A stretch of DNA of 64,000 nt, taken from positions 128,520-192,519 of the forward strand of contig JAAOMT010000094.1 in NCBI GenBank assembly GCA_016748015.1. The letters run 5' to 3'. Origin of the DNA: Geosiphon pyriformis. Lineage: Eukaryota; Glomeromycota; Glomeromycetes; Archaeosporales; Geosiphonaceae. Numbering within the stretch: position 1 is the first letter of the stretch; each line of letters begins with the position of its first letter. Below the pieces are notes generated by a model. That model made no database searches. It was not told the origin of the DNA and saw only the letters and a program-made list of their open reading frames with translations. Positions 37,601 through 49,476 of this stretch are shown here, in pieces. Position numbers and translations under genes: made by a program.

Positions 37601-37979
37601 CCACCTATCAATTACTTTTTATTCTACTATATAACTAGTATACAGTAGTTATAGAAAAAAAGATAAAGAACTAACCCCAAATTTTTGAAGTACAAATCTA
37701 CATTTGTAAATCAAGAGAAATTAGCATCACTAATCTCTACATACTGGCCAAAAACTATAAACACATCAAAATTCTAATATACAACACAACTAGAAACTTT
37801 ATCAAAATACCAAGCAGAACAGTTATCAGATACTTGAACACTAAAGTTAAAAATCAGCCACAAACTATCATTTCAGACTTTCTACAATTATATAAATATG
37901 TGAATATTACATTACAAACAATATAAGAATAAGAAGAATGTTATTTGCTTTAACCAGAACAATTAAAACAAATGAACTT

Positions 37980-38930
37980 AAGAAACTTAAATTCACTTTA
38001 ATGTATGTAACTCAAGATGCTACTCAACAATTTTACTGACATTTTTGCCAGTGAAAATGAATTTGACAGAACTGATATTATTTAGCATTAAATCAAAACT
38101 GAAGATACAATACCAATTAAGCAAAAAACATACAGAGTACTAGCTAGTCATAAAATTATCTAACAAGAAATCAACAAACTGTTGAACAACAGATTAATTC
38201 AATCATCTATAAGTCTATAGTTATTACCAGTAGTACTAGTCTGGAAAAAAATGGGAAAATTTACTTTTGTGTAGATTATAAAAAGCTTAACAGTATTACT
38301 CATGGAGACAGCTATCTGACTTCATAAATTCAAAAATTATTCAACACTTTTGAAGAAAAAAAATGGTTCTCTATTTTGGATTTAAACAGTAATTATTGGC
38401 AAGTAGCCATAAATCCAGCTGATAAAAAAAAAACAGCATTTACTACCAGAAAAGAGAACTTTGAATTCAATATTATGCCTTTTAGCTTAATAAATACTTC
38501 AGTTATCTTCCAATAATTAATAGAAATTGTCTATATAAAATTATTATGGAAGTTAGTAGTAGTCTACTTAAATGACACCAATGTGTTTTTTGAAACATTC
38601 AATGATTATTTTCATTATTTCTAACAAGTATTTGAAAGATTAAGAAAAACCAGATTAAACTTGAATATTACAAAGTGTTTTTTTGACAAAATAGAACTGA
38701 AGTTTTTAAGACATGTTGTGAACAAAGATGGCATTAAAATAGATTCAGATAAGATCAAAATTGTTAAGAACTTTTCAGTATCAACAAATCTCACAAAATT
38801 AAGAGCATTCTTGGGATTTACTAAATACTATTGCCACTTTATCTAAAACTTTTCCAAACTGGCTTAACTACTTCATTAACTTCAAGCCAAAGACACCAAA
38901 TATGAATAAACTAAGAAGCAACAAAAAGCT
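37980..38930 (+). pseudogene. gypsy-2 reverse transcriptase (degenerate)
   Basis: Visible parts are 'LQMLLNNFTDIFASENEF'-like sequence near 38015-38060, 'VDYKKLNSITHGDSY', 'FSILDLNSNYWQVAINPADK' (motif A, stop-free locally), 'FNIMPFSLIN', 'VVVYLNDTNVFF' (motif C at 38562-38597, second catalytic residue Asn) and 'FLRHVVNKDGIKIDSDKIK' (38661-38843). Stops and shifts occur between blocks. This is a Ty3/gypsy RT. Confidence 0.85.
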
Positions 38931-39360
38931 TTCAACATATTAAGATAAAACTTTATCCAAGCTTTAGTACTGATCTATTCAGATTATAGCAAATTATTTA
39001 TTATTATCACCAATATATCAGTGCAAGTCTTGAGAGCAATATTATTACAAAGAAAGCCAAATAGAAAAAACACCCAGTAGTATATGCCAGCTAAAGCTTA
39101 AGCTTAACTGAAAAGAATTATAGAACTTTAGCACTAGAACATTTGGCTATTTATTAGACTATCATTAAATAGAAGAAATATTTAAGTCAAAAGTTTGATG
39201 TATACACTAATCACAAAAGATTGACATCAATTCAGAAACAAAAATTTGGAGATAACTGCCATGCAAGATAAAAAATAAAACTATTACCATTTAATTATAC
39301 AGTACATTATAAAAGAGAAAAAAAAATAGAAATATTAATGGTTTGTCGAGAATAAAACAA
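38931..39360 (+). pseudogene. gypsy-2 RNase H (degenerate)
   Basis: Weakly preserved: 'KQQKAFNIL', 'LVLIYSDYSKLFIIITNIS', 'AILLQRKPN', and 'YTLITKD' in the third-strand region. Position and order fit the RNase H that follows RT in the element. Confidence 0.65.
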
Positions 39361-39499
39361 ATCTAAAAACAATTTTAACCCAAAAATATAACAAAAAATA
39401 AACACACAAAATATCAACAACTCTAACATTATGTTAATACTCAACAGTTCAAGAAGAAATTATCTCAAAAAGAACAAAACAACATAAAACAACAAGCAA

Positions 39500-40420
39500 A
39501 ATATTTTATCACTTACCAAAATATATTATATTGAAAGAACAGAAAATATCCAGATCAATCATTCAGAGTAGTTACAGAACCAGAAAAAGAAACAATATTA
39601 TTCAATATGTATTCAGATCTAACAACAGAACATTTTTATAAAAAAACAATTATAAAAAAAACCAGAAAAAGATATTATTGGCCATTTATGTATCTAAACA
39701 TCATTTAATACATTCAAAATTGTAATGCTTATTAGAGAAAAAAAAGAACAAAACCCAATAAACCACTAAGACCAATTAAAGTGAGACAACCATTTGATTG
39801 AATTTGAATTGACTTAGTCAAATTATTAATAATAACTAGCAGAAACAATAATTATATAGTAGTAGTTATGAATTATCTTACAAAATAGCCAAAAACAAAA
39901 GCAAAGAGCAGATACAAAATTTATAGCCAAATTTGTCTACCAGAATTTGATTTGTCGACATAAATATCCAAAAAAATTATTGTTAGATCAAAAAACTCAC
40001 TTTGTGAACAAAACACTAACAGAATTGAATCAAAAATTTGGAATTAAGAGACCATTATCATCATCATACTATTTATAAACAAATAACTTAGTCAAAAAAT
40101 TCAACAGAATATTATGTAAATGATAGCCAAGATCAGCCAAAAAAACCAGAACAAATAAAATTTGTTTACCATTAATACTATTTGCTTATCAAACAATGAA
40201 GCAAAATACCATACAAGCAACTTTATTTGAATTTGTTTATAGTAGAACAACAATATTATTAATTGAAATAGACATTAACACATATCTAATAGAACTAATA
40301 ACAAAAGCCAACTTCTAAAGAACATTGCTGAAAAGAACATATAAATTAATAGAAACTTAGGAAAACAAAAGACAAAAAGCAATTAATAATATTTAAAAGT
40401 TATAAAAAAAACAAAAAAAA
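39500..40420 (+). pseudogene. gypsy-2 integrase (degenerate)
   Basis: Blocks recognisable by comparison with gypsy-1: the 'KRYYWPFM'-type segment near 39665, a zinc-binding Cys pair, and core remnants near 39790 and 39970-40100. Frames change often and many residues are lost. Identified mainly by position and spaced similarity. Confidence 0.6.
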
Positions 40421-41465
40421 CAACATAATAACCAATTACCAAATAAACTAATTGAATTCAGAATTAAAAACAAAGTATTCTTATATTATATCAAAGTGAA
40501 AAAACAATAGAATAGAAAATTTAACCCCAAATAAGATGAATTATTTCACATTAAAGAAATTTTAGAAAATGACGCTTATAAATTAAAATAGGACAACAAA
40601 ATTTTAGTTAAAGCAGTACATAAAAATTAACTAAAACCATATCACAATATAGTATTATTATCTACCAGTAATATTTTACAACTAAGAATATAACAAATAC
40701 TAGTCCAACCAGATGAGATTTTATGAGATCTAGAACCAATCATAATCATCAATACAAATACATCAAATTGATCTACAAAAATAGTATATAAAAACACAGT
40801 AAACATAACAACAGCAACAAAAAAAGATAAAAATCTCAGACCACATTTACACAATAGTTCAATAATTATTCTAAGCCATAAATTAACAACAATTAAAAAT
40901 AGAAATTGTTATCAACCACCAAACAATTTGTTATCAAAACACAACAAAAAAAAGAAAAACAGAAAAAACTCCATATTAGTGACTACAAAACCAAACAAAG
41001 TATTAGTCAAATAAAATTATAAAGAAAGTAAAAAACACTTTTAGAAAAATACCAAGAATAATTTTAACAGAGAAACTAACCAAAAAAAACTAGAAGTTAT
41101 GGATAGAACAACTTTCATTAGCATACTGTTATTATCAACTGAAACAAAAACTGAATATTCAGAAATTATACATCAATAAATCTAAAAAAATATTCAATCA
41201 AGAAATAGTACAACAAATTGAAAAGTTTATTAGAAAAAAAACAAATTCAAGAATATATATTAAAACAATTTATTGACTACACATTATATTTTAAAACTAT
41301 CCAAAAATATTACTACACCAAAAAATAGAAACAATAACCATTAACCAGTAAAGAAATATAAACAACTCTCAATGTGAAAAAATAAAGAACAGAATTGAAC
41401 AAACAATATTAGAAAAAGAAATAATAAACTTAATTCAAAATAAAAATTTTAATAAAGCTCAATAT
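40421..41465 (+). other. gypsy-2 3' internal region
   Basis: About 1 kb between the integrase and the 3' LTR. The first part continues the pol tail ('DEILWDLEPIIIINT'-like around 40715-40760). The rest is A-rich with no recognisable protein. Confidence 0.5.
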
Positions 41466-41482
41466 TAAAAAAGAGGAAATAA
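41466..41482 (+). promoter_or_regulatory. Polypurine tract of gypsy-2
   Basis: AAAAAAGAGGAAATAA lies immediately before the 3' LTR, the expected place for plus-strand priming. Confidence 0.65.
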
Positions 41483-42440
41483 TATTATTTATACAAAAAA
41501 GGAAAGCTAGAAAAACAGATAAAAAAATAAATCAATAGAAGAATAGTACTTAATACATAAGCATAATATCAGAAAACTATGACATATTGCTAGCAAATTA
41601 TAGCATATTGTTCAGCAATATAAGCAATGTCAATAAATTAAAACACACTGTTTAATAATATAAGCAATATCAGTAAATTAAGACATATTGCTTATAAAAA
41701 TATAAAATCTTGTAAAACAAGAAATATATATATATAGCAAGAGTATCAAATACAGAAAAAACAGAATTGAGACAACAATTCATCTTAGAATCAATACTTA
41801 TAATCAATTATTTATCTTATTTTTTTTTCTTCAAAAAGTAGTTTTCTATAACTTAAAGCAAAATCAAATCACATATTAATAAAATATCAATTACCATTTG
41901 AATTTATATTATCATTGCTTAATTAAAAAAATATTAAACATTTTTACTCTATTAACACTCTATATTAATAAAATTTAATACTTGAATATATTAGACCAAT
42001 AGCTCTTAATTACAGCTATTGATGAGATATTAATTTCTTGATTTTTTTTCATTTTCTTTTATATTTTATTATTATTATTTTGTTTGTTTTGTTGATTTAC
42101 TAATTGATTAAAGGAATTAAATATTGAGTATTTTGATATTAAGAATAGTCTGGTAAAAGACCTAAAAATAAGAATATAAAACTCGAAAATTAAGAATAGC
42201 TTACCAGAAAAGCATAACTACTAGAATAAACTAATTATTACACTGAAGAAAGAAATTGATAGAATAACCATTTTAAAAAACTACAGAAACAACTATTGAA
42301 TTTCTGTTTATTATACAAAAAACTCTACCAAAATCTTCAGATCATGAAAATTTTTAGATATTACCAACACCATTTAGCTATTAAGCACCAAGTTATAGAT
42401 TTGTTATTTATATTAACACCCCAAGTAATCAACTGTAATA
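41483..42440 (+). repeat. 3' LTR of gypsy-2
   Basis: Pairs with 32330-33270. It starts TATTATTTATAC and ends CTGTAATA, so both terminal dinucleotides (TG, CA) have become TA by transitions. ATAC follows directly (target duplication). Differences between the LTRs are mainly C/T and G/A, so LTR divergence will overstate age if a mutator acted. Confidence 0.9.
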
Positions 42441-45400
42441 ATACATATCTTGTAATATTAATCAAAGTTTTCTATTCTTTTCCAGAGCATCTTTAACAAC
42501 TGACCCAATGGCAAAAATAGGAAATTAAGTTAAAGTACTTTTTAACACTAAAAAGTTGTTATCATAAAAAACATTAAATTTGCTGTATACTAATAATATT
42601 TAATCAGAAAAAATCTTGAATAAGATTTTCTGAGCTGTTTTAATTAGTGCAATAGATTTAGTATTTATCAAAACACTATTCTATTTATAAGACTTTGGAA
42701 TTATTGAAACTTATGCTCTTTTCCAATGAATTGGAACCACATCCAAAATCAAACAAAAATTCAATAACCTTAAAAGACAATCCAACATCTTTTTATCATA
42801 ATGTTTTCAAAGTTCATTATATATCTCTGACAATTTGGCAGCTTTATTATTTGGCAAATTATCAACAGCCACAGTCAACTCTTTCATATTAATCTTTTCT
42901 ATTACACCAGAAAAAACATTATTATTTATATAATCTAAAAGCATATATTAACAAGACCAAAAATTAGGCATTCTTGGAAATACTGACTGTTTTTTTGTCT
43001 ATCCTTCCATAATTACATTAACGCTGAGCTTTACTTTATTAAGCTCTACTACCAGTTCATTTTTTGCCACTAAATAATTCAAAACAACTTTGTAAGATGG
43101 TTTTTTCAAAATACTTTTTATTATTCAATCTTTATTAGAACAGAAATTTTTCATGTATTGTTCAATTGTCTTCTTAATAGCTGTATTTTTAGATGCTTTT
43201 GATTTATAATACTTAGATTTTTGATACTTCTTTCTTATTATTGACAAATGCTTAACTAACTCAATTGAGCATATATTACTTTGAATTATGTCAGTAATCA
43301 TAAATGTTTTAATAACATCAATAAACAACCAAACTCTAATAAAATAGTTGAATTTTAACAAATTTTCTGAGTTCCACTTCTTTATGATCTTTGCAATAAG
43401 TAATTTCAATTTAAAAAATTTCAAAGATTGTTTGTTCTTCAAACAATCATACTTACTATACCAATACCTAAAAAATATCACATTAGCAGCATATGTTATG
43501 ATCTCTTTTAGTATCTTTTACATTATATTCAAGTTACTATAAGTATATGTCTTTTTAAACATATTTAAATTTGCCAATAATCTATTAGAAAATAGCTTTT
43601 TAAACTGTATTTACTTAGCATTATTTGTATCTTTTAGCTTAAACTTCCACTAATCTTTATTAGTTTGCTTATAAATACTACTAAGACAAACATTCAAAAA
43701 ACTACTTAAACTAATTAATATTGAAACTGTCTTATGATTAGTGTTAGAAAATTCTGTTACAACATTAATTTTATAACATGTTATTGCAGATGTCAAGTTT
43801 CCAATCACAAAAATAAAATTCAACACCTTTTTAACTCTTCTAAAGTTGCTTTAAATAGAAGTCTTAGCTAATAGATGTCCATTATATATATTAACTAAAC
43901 TTAAATCCAAACAGAACTTGAAACTTACACTCTTTTTGGAACTATTTTTATTAAAGTTACTACTCCAAACCATGAATAAGCTAGAATTAACTACTTTAGA
44001 AATCATAAAGTTAATATTAAAAGCTTGATTAAACTATGTACTAATAAACACACCAGAATATAAATTCAGAATAGTAACTAAAAGCTTGCTTTTGAATAAA
44101 AGACATATTAAAATCAACTAATTCAGGATTTTATTTACTTTTGAAACATGTTGAACTAGAGAACCATTTATAATTATGACAATACTAACACCAAAAAAAC
44201 TCTTATCCAAATCAGAAGTAAAAATTTGAACTTCATCAAACTTATTTGTAATTTATGGCCTAATTTTAGATCTCAACTTCATTTTAATAATAATAAAAAC
44301 CATATTACCAGAATCCATATGCCAACAAACAATGTTTTTTTGCTTGGCAGGAACATTAAGATTTTTAACATTACAAATAGCAATCTTTCAAACCAGATTT
44401 GTTATTGAGAAAAAAAATCTTTTACACTCAAACTAAAATTGTCTATCTTGGTCATTAAACTCATAAATATAGTTAATAAATTGTTCATATTCTTCTCTAA
44501 TTTTGAAACAAACATTTAATCAAAAATTACCATTCTTATAACAATTTTACTATTAGTAACTACACCCAAACTCTTACTTATTACTATATTCACCCCTTAA
44601 TTTTGTAATGAAGAAGTTACTAACAGTTAATATCTAAGACTAGACTAAGAAACTGTTGATCCAAGTGCATTCAACTTCTTAGCCAGCTTATTAACCTGTT
44701 CTACAAGACTGGCAAAACTGCACTTAAGAATAACAAACTTATTATTCATATTTAAAGAAGCCAGTAGAAGAGGTTTTATATTTAAGAATAAACCAGCACT
44801 AGAAAAAACCAAAAAAATCACATAATAAATAAAATCACCAGCAATTTAAGTCCAAGTTTTACTACCAAAAAAAACTGGATAAGCAATTGGCATCTGCTTT
44901 TTTTTATATATGTTGGCTAAATAAAATTAATTTTGAGAACTGATCACATATTTATCATACTTACCAAAATTTTTACCTATTGAACACATATTAGAAACAT
45001 GACCAAATTGTTTGCACTGTGCACAACAAGTCAATGAGAGACCAGTCCAGCACAAATTTACACTTTTAAAAACTAAAACAGAACCAATAGCAGCAATTTA
45101 GATGTTGTTACAGGAGTGTTTTCTTGGTATATTTTAATTGTTGATATCTCGTTTTAATTGCAATCAGTCTCTTGTAAGTTCTTTAATTTTATGTATTGGA
45201 TATTAATAATAATATACTGAAGGTTTTTTCTTAATGTTGTAATATAAGTTTTTTTTTTAATTCTAGTTGTCTTTGTATGTTGTGTACTTCTTTTTAAAGA
45301 CTAATCTGAAATTTATCTGCTGTCTGGAGTTTTCTCTGAAGCTATCTTTGCAATTGCTTGATGTGTTTCTCTAATCTAGAAACACGAAATGTTAATGGCC

Positions 45401-47090
45401 TTTTTGTGATTTTCTTAAGTATATAATAAAGCTTTTTCAATTTAATTAATAATTACGTGAATAATCTTAATCAGGGATTATTCTTCTAAAGGGTTCAAAG
45501 ATAGAATAATAGTTTCATTTGCTAAAAAGAGTATGTAAATTCTATTGTTAATCTTGTAATTGTGATGTTAATTCAATTTATTATTTTTATTAATTCTTTT
45601 TGAATAAGATTTTATTTAGATATTTGTTGTTTTGAGTTAAAACTTGTTCAATTTTTTATCATTAAAACTATTATAAAATAGTGCTTATTGCTATTGCACA
45701 GTAGTGTTTGCTGTTATTTGTAAATCATTTCTTTTTATAAATTGTTGCTGTGCTATTTCATAATTGGCTAATTTATATTATTTATAATTCTTATTAAATT
45801 CTTGAACTGTAACAATGTCTTATTAGTAAAACAAACTACTGCACATTTGTTATGTATATAAAAATTCAGATTATGGTCAATAAAACAGGTTTTTTTATTA
45901 TATAACTTCAATAAATTAAAAAAATCATGAGCAACAGTGCTTATAAGCAAAGTATATAACAAAGCTTAGTAAAAATCTCTGAAAACCCATAACTGTTTGT
46001 TATTAATTATCAAAGCCACATGTACAGAATTTTTTCTTATGAAAACTGACTATTTGAAAGTAACCAAACTGACAATATTTGATGACTTAAACTTAACTAA
46101 AACTTTTTGTCAAAGATCAATTAACTGTATTTTAATTGAAATTATCTTACCAAATTTGGAAAAAACAGATTTTACAACCGATTTTAGAAGATTGACTAGA
46201 ATTTTCTTGATAATAACTCCTAATTTGTATAGTGTTTTGGTTTTCTAATGTTATTATTGACCAAAATTTTTTTACTAATTGCCAATTTTTTTGTCTTTTT
46301 TAAATTCAACTCAGATATAAAAGAAGATTTAATTATCTCAGAAAGTTTTAAAAAAGTAAAGGCTTCCCTAAAACCATCAACATAATAAAAATTTTTTTTA
46401 TAGCAATCAACTTATTATTAATAGTTTTGTTGAGCACAGCAGACAACTTAATATCTAATGCAAACAATTTAATAGGCTCAAAATTTTACTTTTATAGAAT
46501 ATGTAACTTAATTAATTACAATTGTTTAGAACCAACAAACTTAGAAGACAAAAGCACCAAAACATTGTTTTTATTACTTATATTAATAAATAAAAGCACT
46601 TTTAGAGAGTGGTCTAATATATACATTCAAATACAAGTTTTTTTTAACATAGTTTTATCTATATGTTTATTGTCTATTGAAGCATTTAAATCTACATAAT
46701 TTGTTTTTTTAGCAATTGTATTTTTCATATTTTTAATATTTAAAAGACCATTAATGCTACTTGCAATACTACCAATGTTGTTTTTTCAAAACATCACTGG
46801 TTTGATGCCAATTCTACCAATATTTTTTAGATTCAAAGAGCCAGTAAACAAGTTAATTACACTATTAATTACAGACTTCTTGGATTTTTTGTATAATATA
46901 TTATAAGAGTAGATGCTTTTTACATGTTTCTTTTTGGGACTTGGATAGATCTCCAAACTGATCAAACCAGAACTAAAACTACCAACAAACATGTTTATTG
47001 GTTTTATTACAACAAAAGAATTTGTATAAAAAAAAATAACTAAAGAGAACAAAAAAAAATGAGGAAGAAAAAGCTAGTTTTTTAATAAGT
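42441..47090 (-). mobile_element. LINE-2, 5' part (ORF1, endonuclease, start of RT)
   Basis: Minus strand. ORF1 traces run from about 47050 and include 45962-45768 ('MLYTLLISTVAHDFFNLL', 'KKTCFIDHNLNFY', 'CAVVCF'), matching LINE-3 ORF1 at 48616-48790. ORF2 includes 43481-43125, matching LINE-3 at about 50400-50750 ('SIELVKHLSIIRKKYQKSKY'). It ends at 42441 with 'FPIFAIGSVVKDALEKNRKL' and 'LILQDMY'. That last codon is followed, on the far side of gypsy-2, by 'KAYNLVSW' at 32329. The 5' end near 47090 is uncertain because a decayed LTR begins there. Confidence 0.8.
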
Positions 47091-47144
47091 TTTCTATTTT
47101 TATTATGGCCAGAAGATTGACAAAAAAAAAACTTTTTATTAAAT

Positions 47145-47522
47145 TTACTTTTAATTTTTTTTAATTTAACTTAATTAATATTACAAATAACTTTATAAAT
47201 TATTTGAAAGGTTTTTTAAAGATTTAATTAATGAAGTTTATTATATAATAGAAAATACTTAGTATTTTGATTTTTTTAACATAGTAATTACTTTATTATA
47301 ATGTTTTTTAACTTTTTAATAAGCAATTCTAGTTTTTAACTATATTTTATACTTTTTTTTAACATTTTTTATTAGACAATTCTTGATATTAGAATTTTAA
47401 TAAACACATAACAAAATTCAAAAAAATAAAATAAAAATAAAAAATTAGTATTTTATTAATAACCATAATTAAAAACTATTGTTTTAATATTGTTAATAAT
47501 ATTGTATTAATATTATTTATGT
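47145..47522 (-). repeat. Decayed LTR, left piece (split by LINE-3)
   Basis: Aligns with the solo LTR from about 30680 to 31110: ATTACAAATAAC, TATAATAGA...TTTAGT, TAATAAGCAATTCTAG and AAAATTAGTATTTTATTAATAACCAT have clear counterparts there and in the reverse complement of the gypsy-2 LTR. Minus orientation. It runs up to the LINE-3 5' end. Confidence 0.6.
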
Positions 47523-47682
47523 AAAAATAGTATTAAAAAAAAAACTTCTTTCTCTCGTTCCTCCACAAATCCTAAAAAAAGAGTCAAAAGTTTTTTGGAA
47601 GAAGTTTTTTACCATTCAGTACAATAAATTCAAACTATTTCTGCTTAATTACGAGGCTGTTGTTGGCTCTAGTATTGCTGTC

Positions 47683-49476
47683 ATGAAACAGACAGTTAAA
47701 AGTTCTGGCTCTGAGGGTGGTTTCAAGGCTGTTCTGTCAAAGAAAAAGAGAAGAGGCGGTGTTCTTGAGGACAATGCTGGTGCTGAAGAGGGTTCTGCTA
47801 GGGTGCATAGTGGTCATTCATGAGGTTCGGAGACTAGTGATACCACAGAATCTGACAGCGTTGATATGGAAGAGGAATGTCTTGTTGAAGAGACGAGTTT
47901 TGATTATGATGAAGGTGGTGCGCTCGTTGGTGGAGATTTGGATCAAATGCCGAAAGATTCATAGTTGACAACTAGGAAAGCATTGGGAAAACCTTTAGGA
48001 AAGATTGACTTCCTGGATGACAATGATAAAGATGATATTCTTCTGGATACTCCTCTGGTGCTTTCCCCTTCTCTTAAGAACCTGATCAATGTTTTGGTTA
48101 GGAAATCATTTGCTTTGGATTTAGATCTGAAAGTGGTAGAAGGAAATTTGGTTCAGGATAAGCTCAAGAAGATCAGAAGTTTATTTTCTGGAATTAATGG
48201 TTTTGGGGGGGCGTCTACTTTCTCAAAATTCTCAGGGATCATCAGGGCGACATTCACTTCCGAATCAGGTCTAATGAAGGCCACTGAAAAGACTACTGGT
48301 GCAAATATTATGGTAAACACCGATCTTAAGAGATCATCTGGGCAATCCGATCGGGCTGTGGTCGTGAAAGAAATTCCAATTAGAACATCAGCTGAGGCTG
48401 TGCGCACTGCGCTATCCGAGTTTGGAGTTAATAAGGCGATCAAGATGCAGTTGATCGGGCTGTGGCAGAAGGCAATAGTAGAATTCAAACAATCGGATCA
48501 AGCTGATTTGGCCACAGCTGAGTGGTCCATCTTAATCGGAAAAGATGCTGTATGTGTGGCTAGGGCTAATTCAGACAAGGAAGCTTGGGATGTAAGGGAC
48601 CAACATAGAGTGCTGCTTTACACATTGCCGATGGAGACCACTGCTCATAATATCTGGGACTTTGTTAGATCTGTGGGTGAGAAAACTTGCATCATTGATC
48701 ATCATTCTATTACGTATGCTCAGGCCAGGTGTGCTACTGTTTGTTTTGACTCTGCTGAATCATTAGATGCTGCTGTGGGAACCACACCAGTACTTAGGAA
48801 CACCAATCTCCATTGGTCTTGCCTCATTTCTGCTAAATGCACCAAATATGAGAAATTAGGTCACATATCATTGAGTTGTGCAGTTGGTGAAAAATTACCT
48901 TCTGGTAGTTCACTGCGTAGGGTTTTCTCGGATATGGATAAAAGCAGGCTAGCAACCATCTATGCCAAACGCTCGGCTCCAGTTGCCCGTCCGGTTTTTT
49001 TTGGTGGTCTCTCTTGGGTAAAGGTTGCTCGCAGGTGTTCTTCGCCCCCCCTCTCTGGTCAGAACGTTGTAGTGAATAATGGCTCCTCTTCGGAGATGAA
49101 GCCGTCCCTACAGGTAGCGATGGAAGTCAACGATAGGTTCGCTGCTCTTGAGTGCAATCTCGCCAGCCTCGCGGAGCAAGTTGGTAAGCTGGCTAAGAGG
49201 TTGGATGCATTTGGGCCAACAGTTCCCCAGTCTAGTCTTGGATGTCAGCCATTGGTGACCCTTTCATCACAGGATCAAGGGGCGGATGTAATGATGAGTG
49301 AGGGTTCAGGTGTGTCTACTAGTGGTGGGAATGTCACGGGAGCAGTGTCTTTTGATGTGTCTTTGGTGTCTAAGCTGGAAGACAGCATAAAGTGTCTAAT
49401 AGAGACGGTTCTGGGCCTTTCAGCCAAAGTGGATAGTATAGATGCACTTTCGATGTCTCTACTCCTCACCCAATGA
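47683..49476 (+). pseudogene. LINE-3 ORF1 (RNA-binding protein), two nonsense changes
   Basis: One frame from ATG 47683 to TGA 49474-49476 (598 codons) is interrupted by TGA at 47821 and TAG at 47962, both one C-to-T change from Arg or Gln. The longest intact piece starts after the TAG at 47965. The N-terminus is basic then acidic ('KKKRRGG', 'SVDMEEE'). The middle (about 48340-48830) has an RRM-like repeat appearance ('RAVVVKEIPIRTSAEAVRTA', 'LLYTLPMETTAHNIWDFV'). At 48838-48879 'CTKYEKLGHISLSC' is a CX2CX4HX4C knuckle whose second Cys is Tyr. A Leu-rich coiled-coil-like stretch lies near 49120-49200 ('LECNLASLAEQVGKLAKRL'). The stop overlaps the ORF2 start (ATGA), suggesting reinitiation. 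The product would bind element RNA. Confidence 0.8.

Noticed and set aside
18230-41100. Possible alternative genetic code with TAA/TAG read as Gln
   Set aside because: Stops at Gln positions in gypsy and LINE frames look at first like codon reassignment. But TGA and TAG also replace Arg and Trp, frames are shifted, and catalytic residues are lost. The neighbouring MVD, TFIP11 and lipase genes have no internal stops and end at normal ones.
48153-48488. Minus-strand open frame inside LINE-3 ORF1 and a similar plus-strand frame at 45997-46248
   Set aside because: They resemble each other only because both are antisense to the homologous ORF1 segments of LINE-3 and LINE-2. No start context or domain supports a gene.
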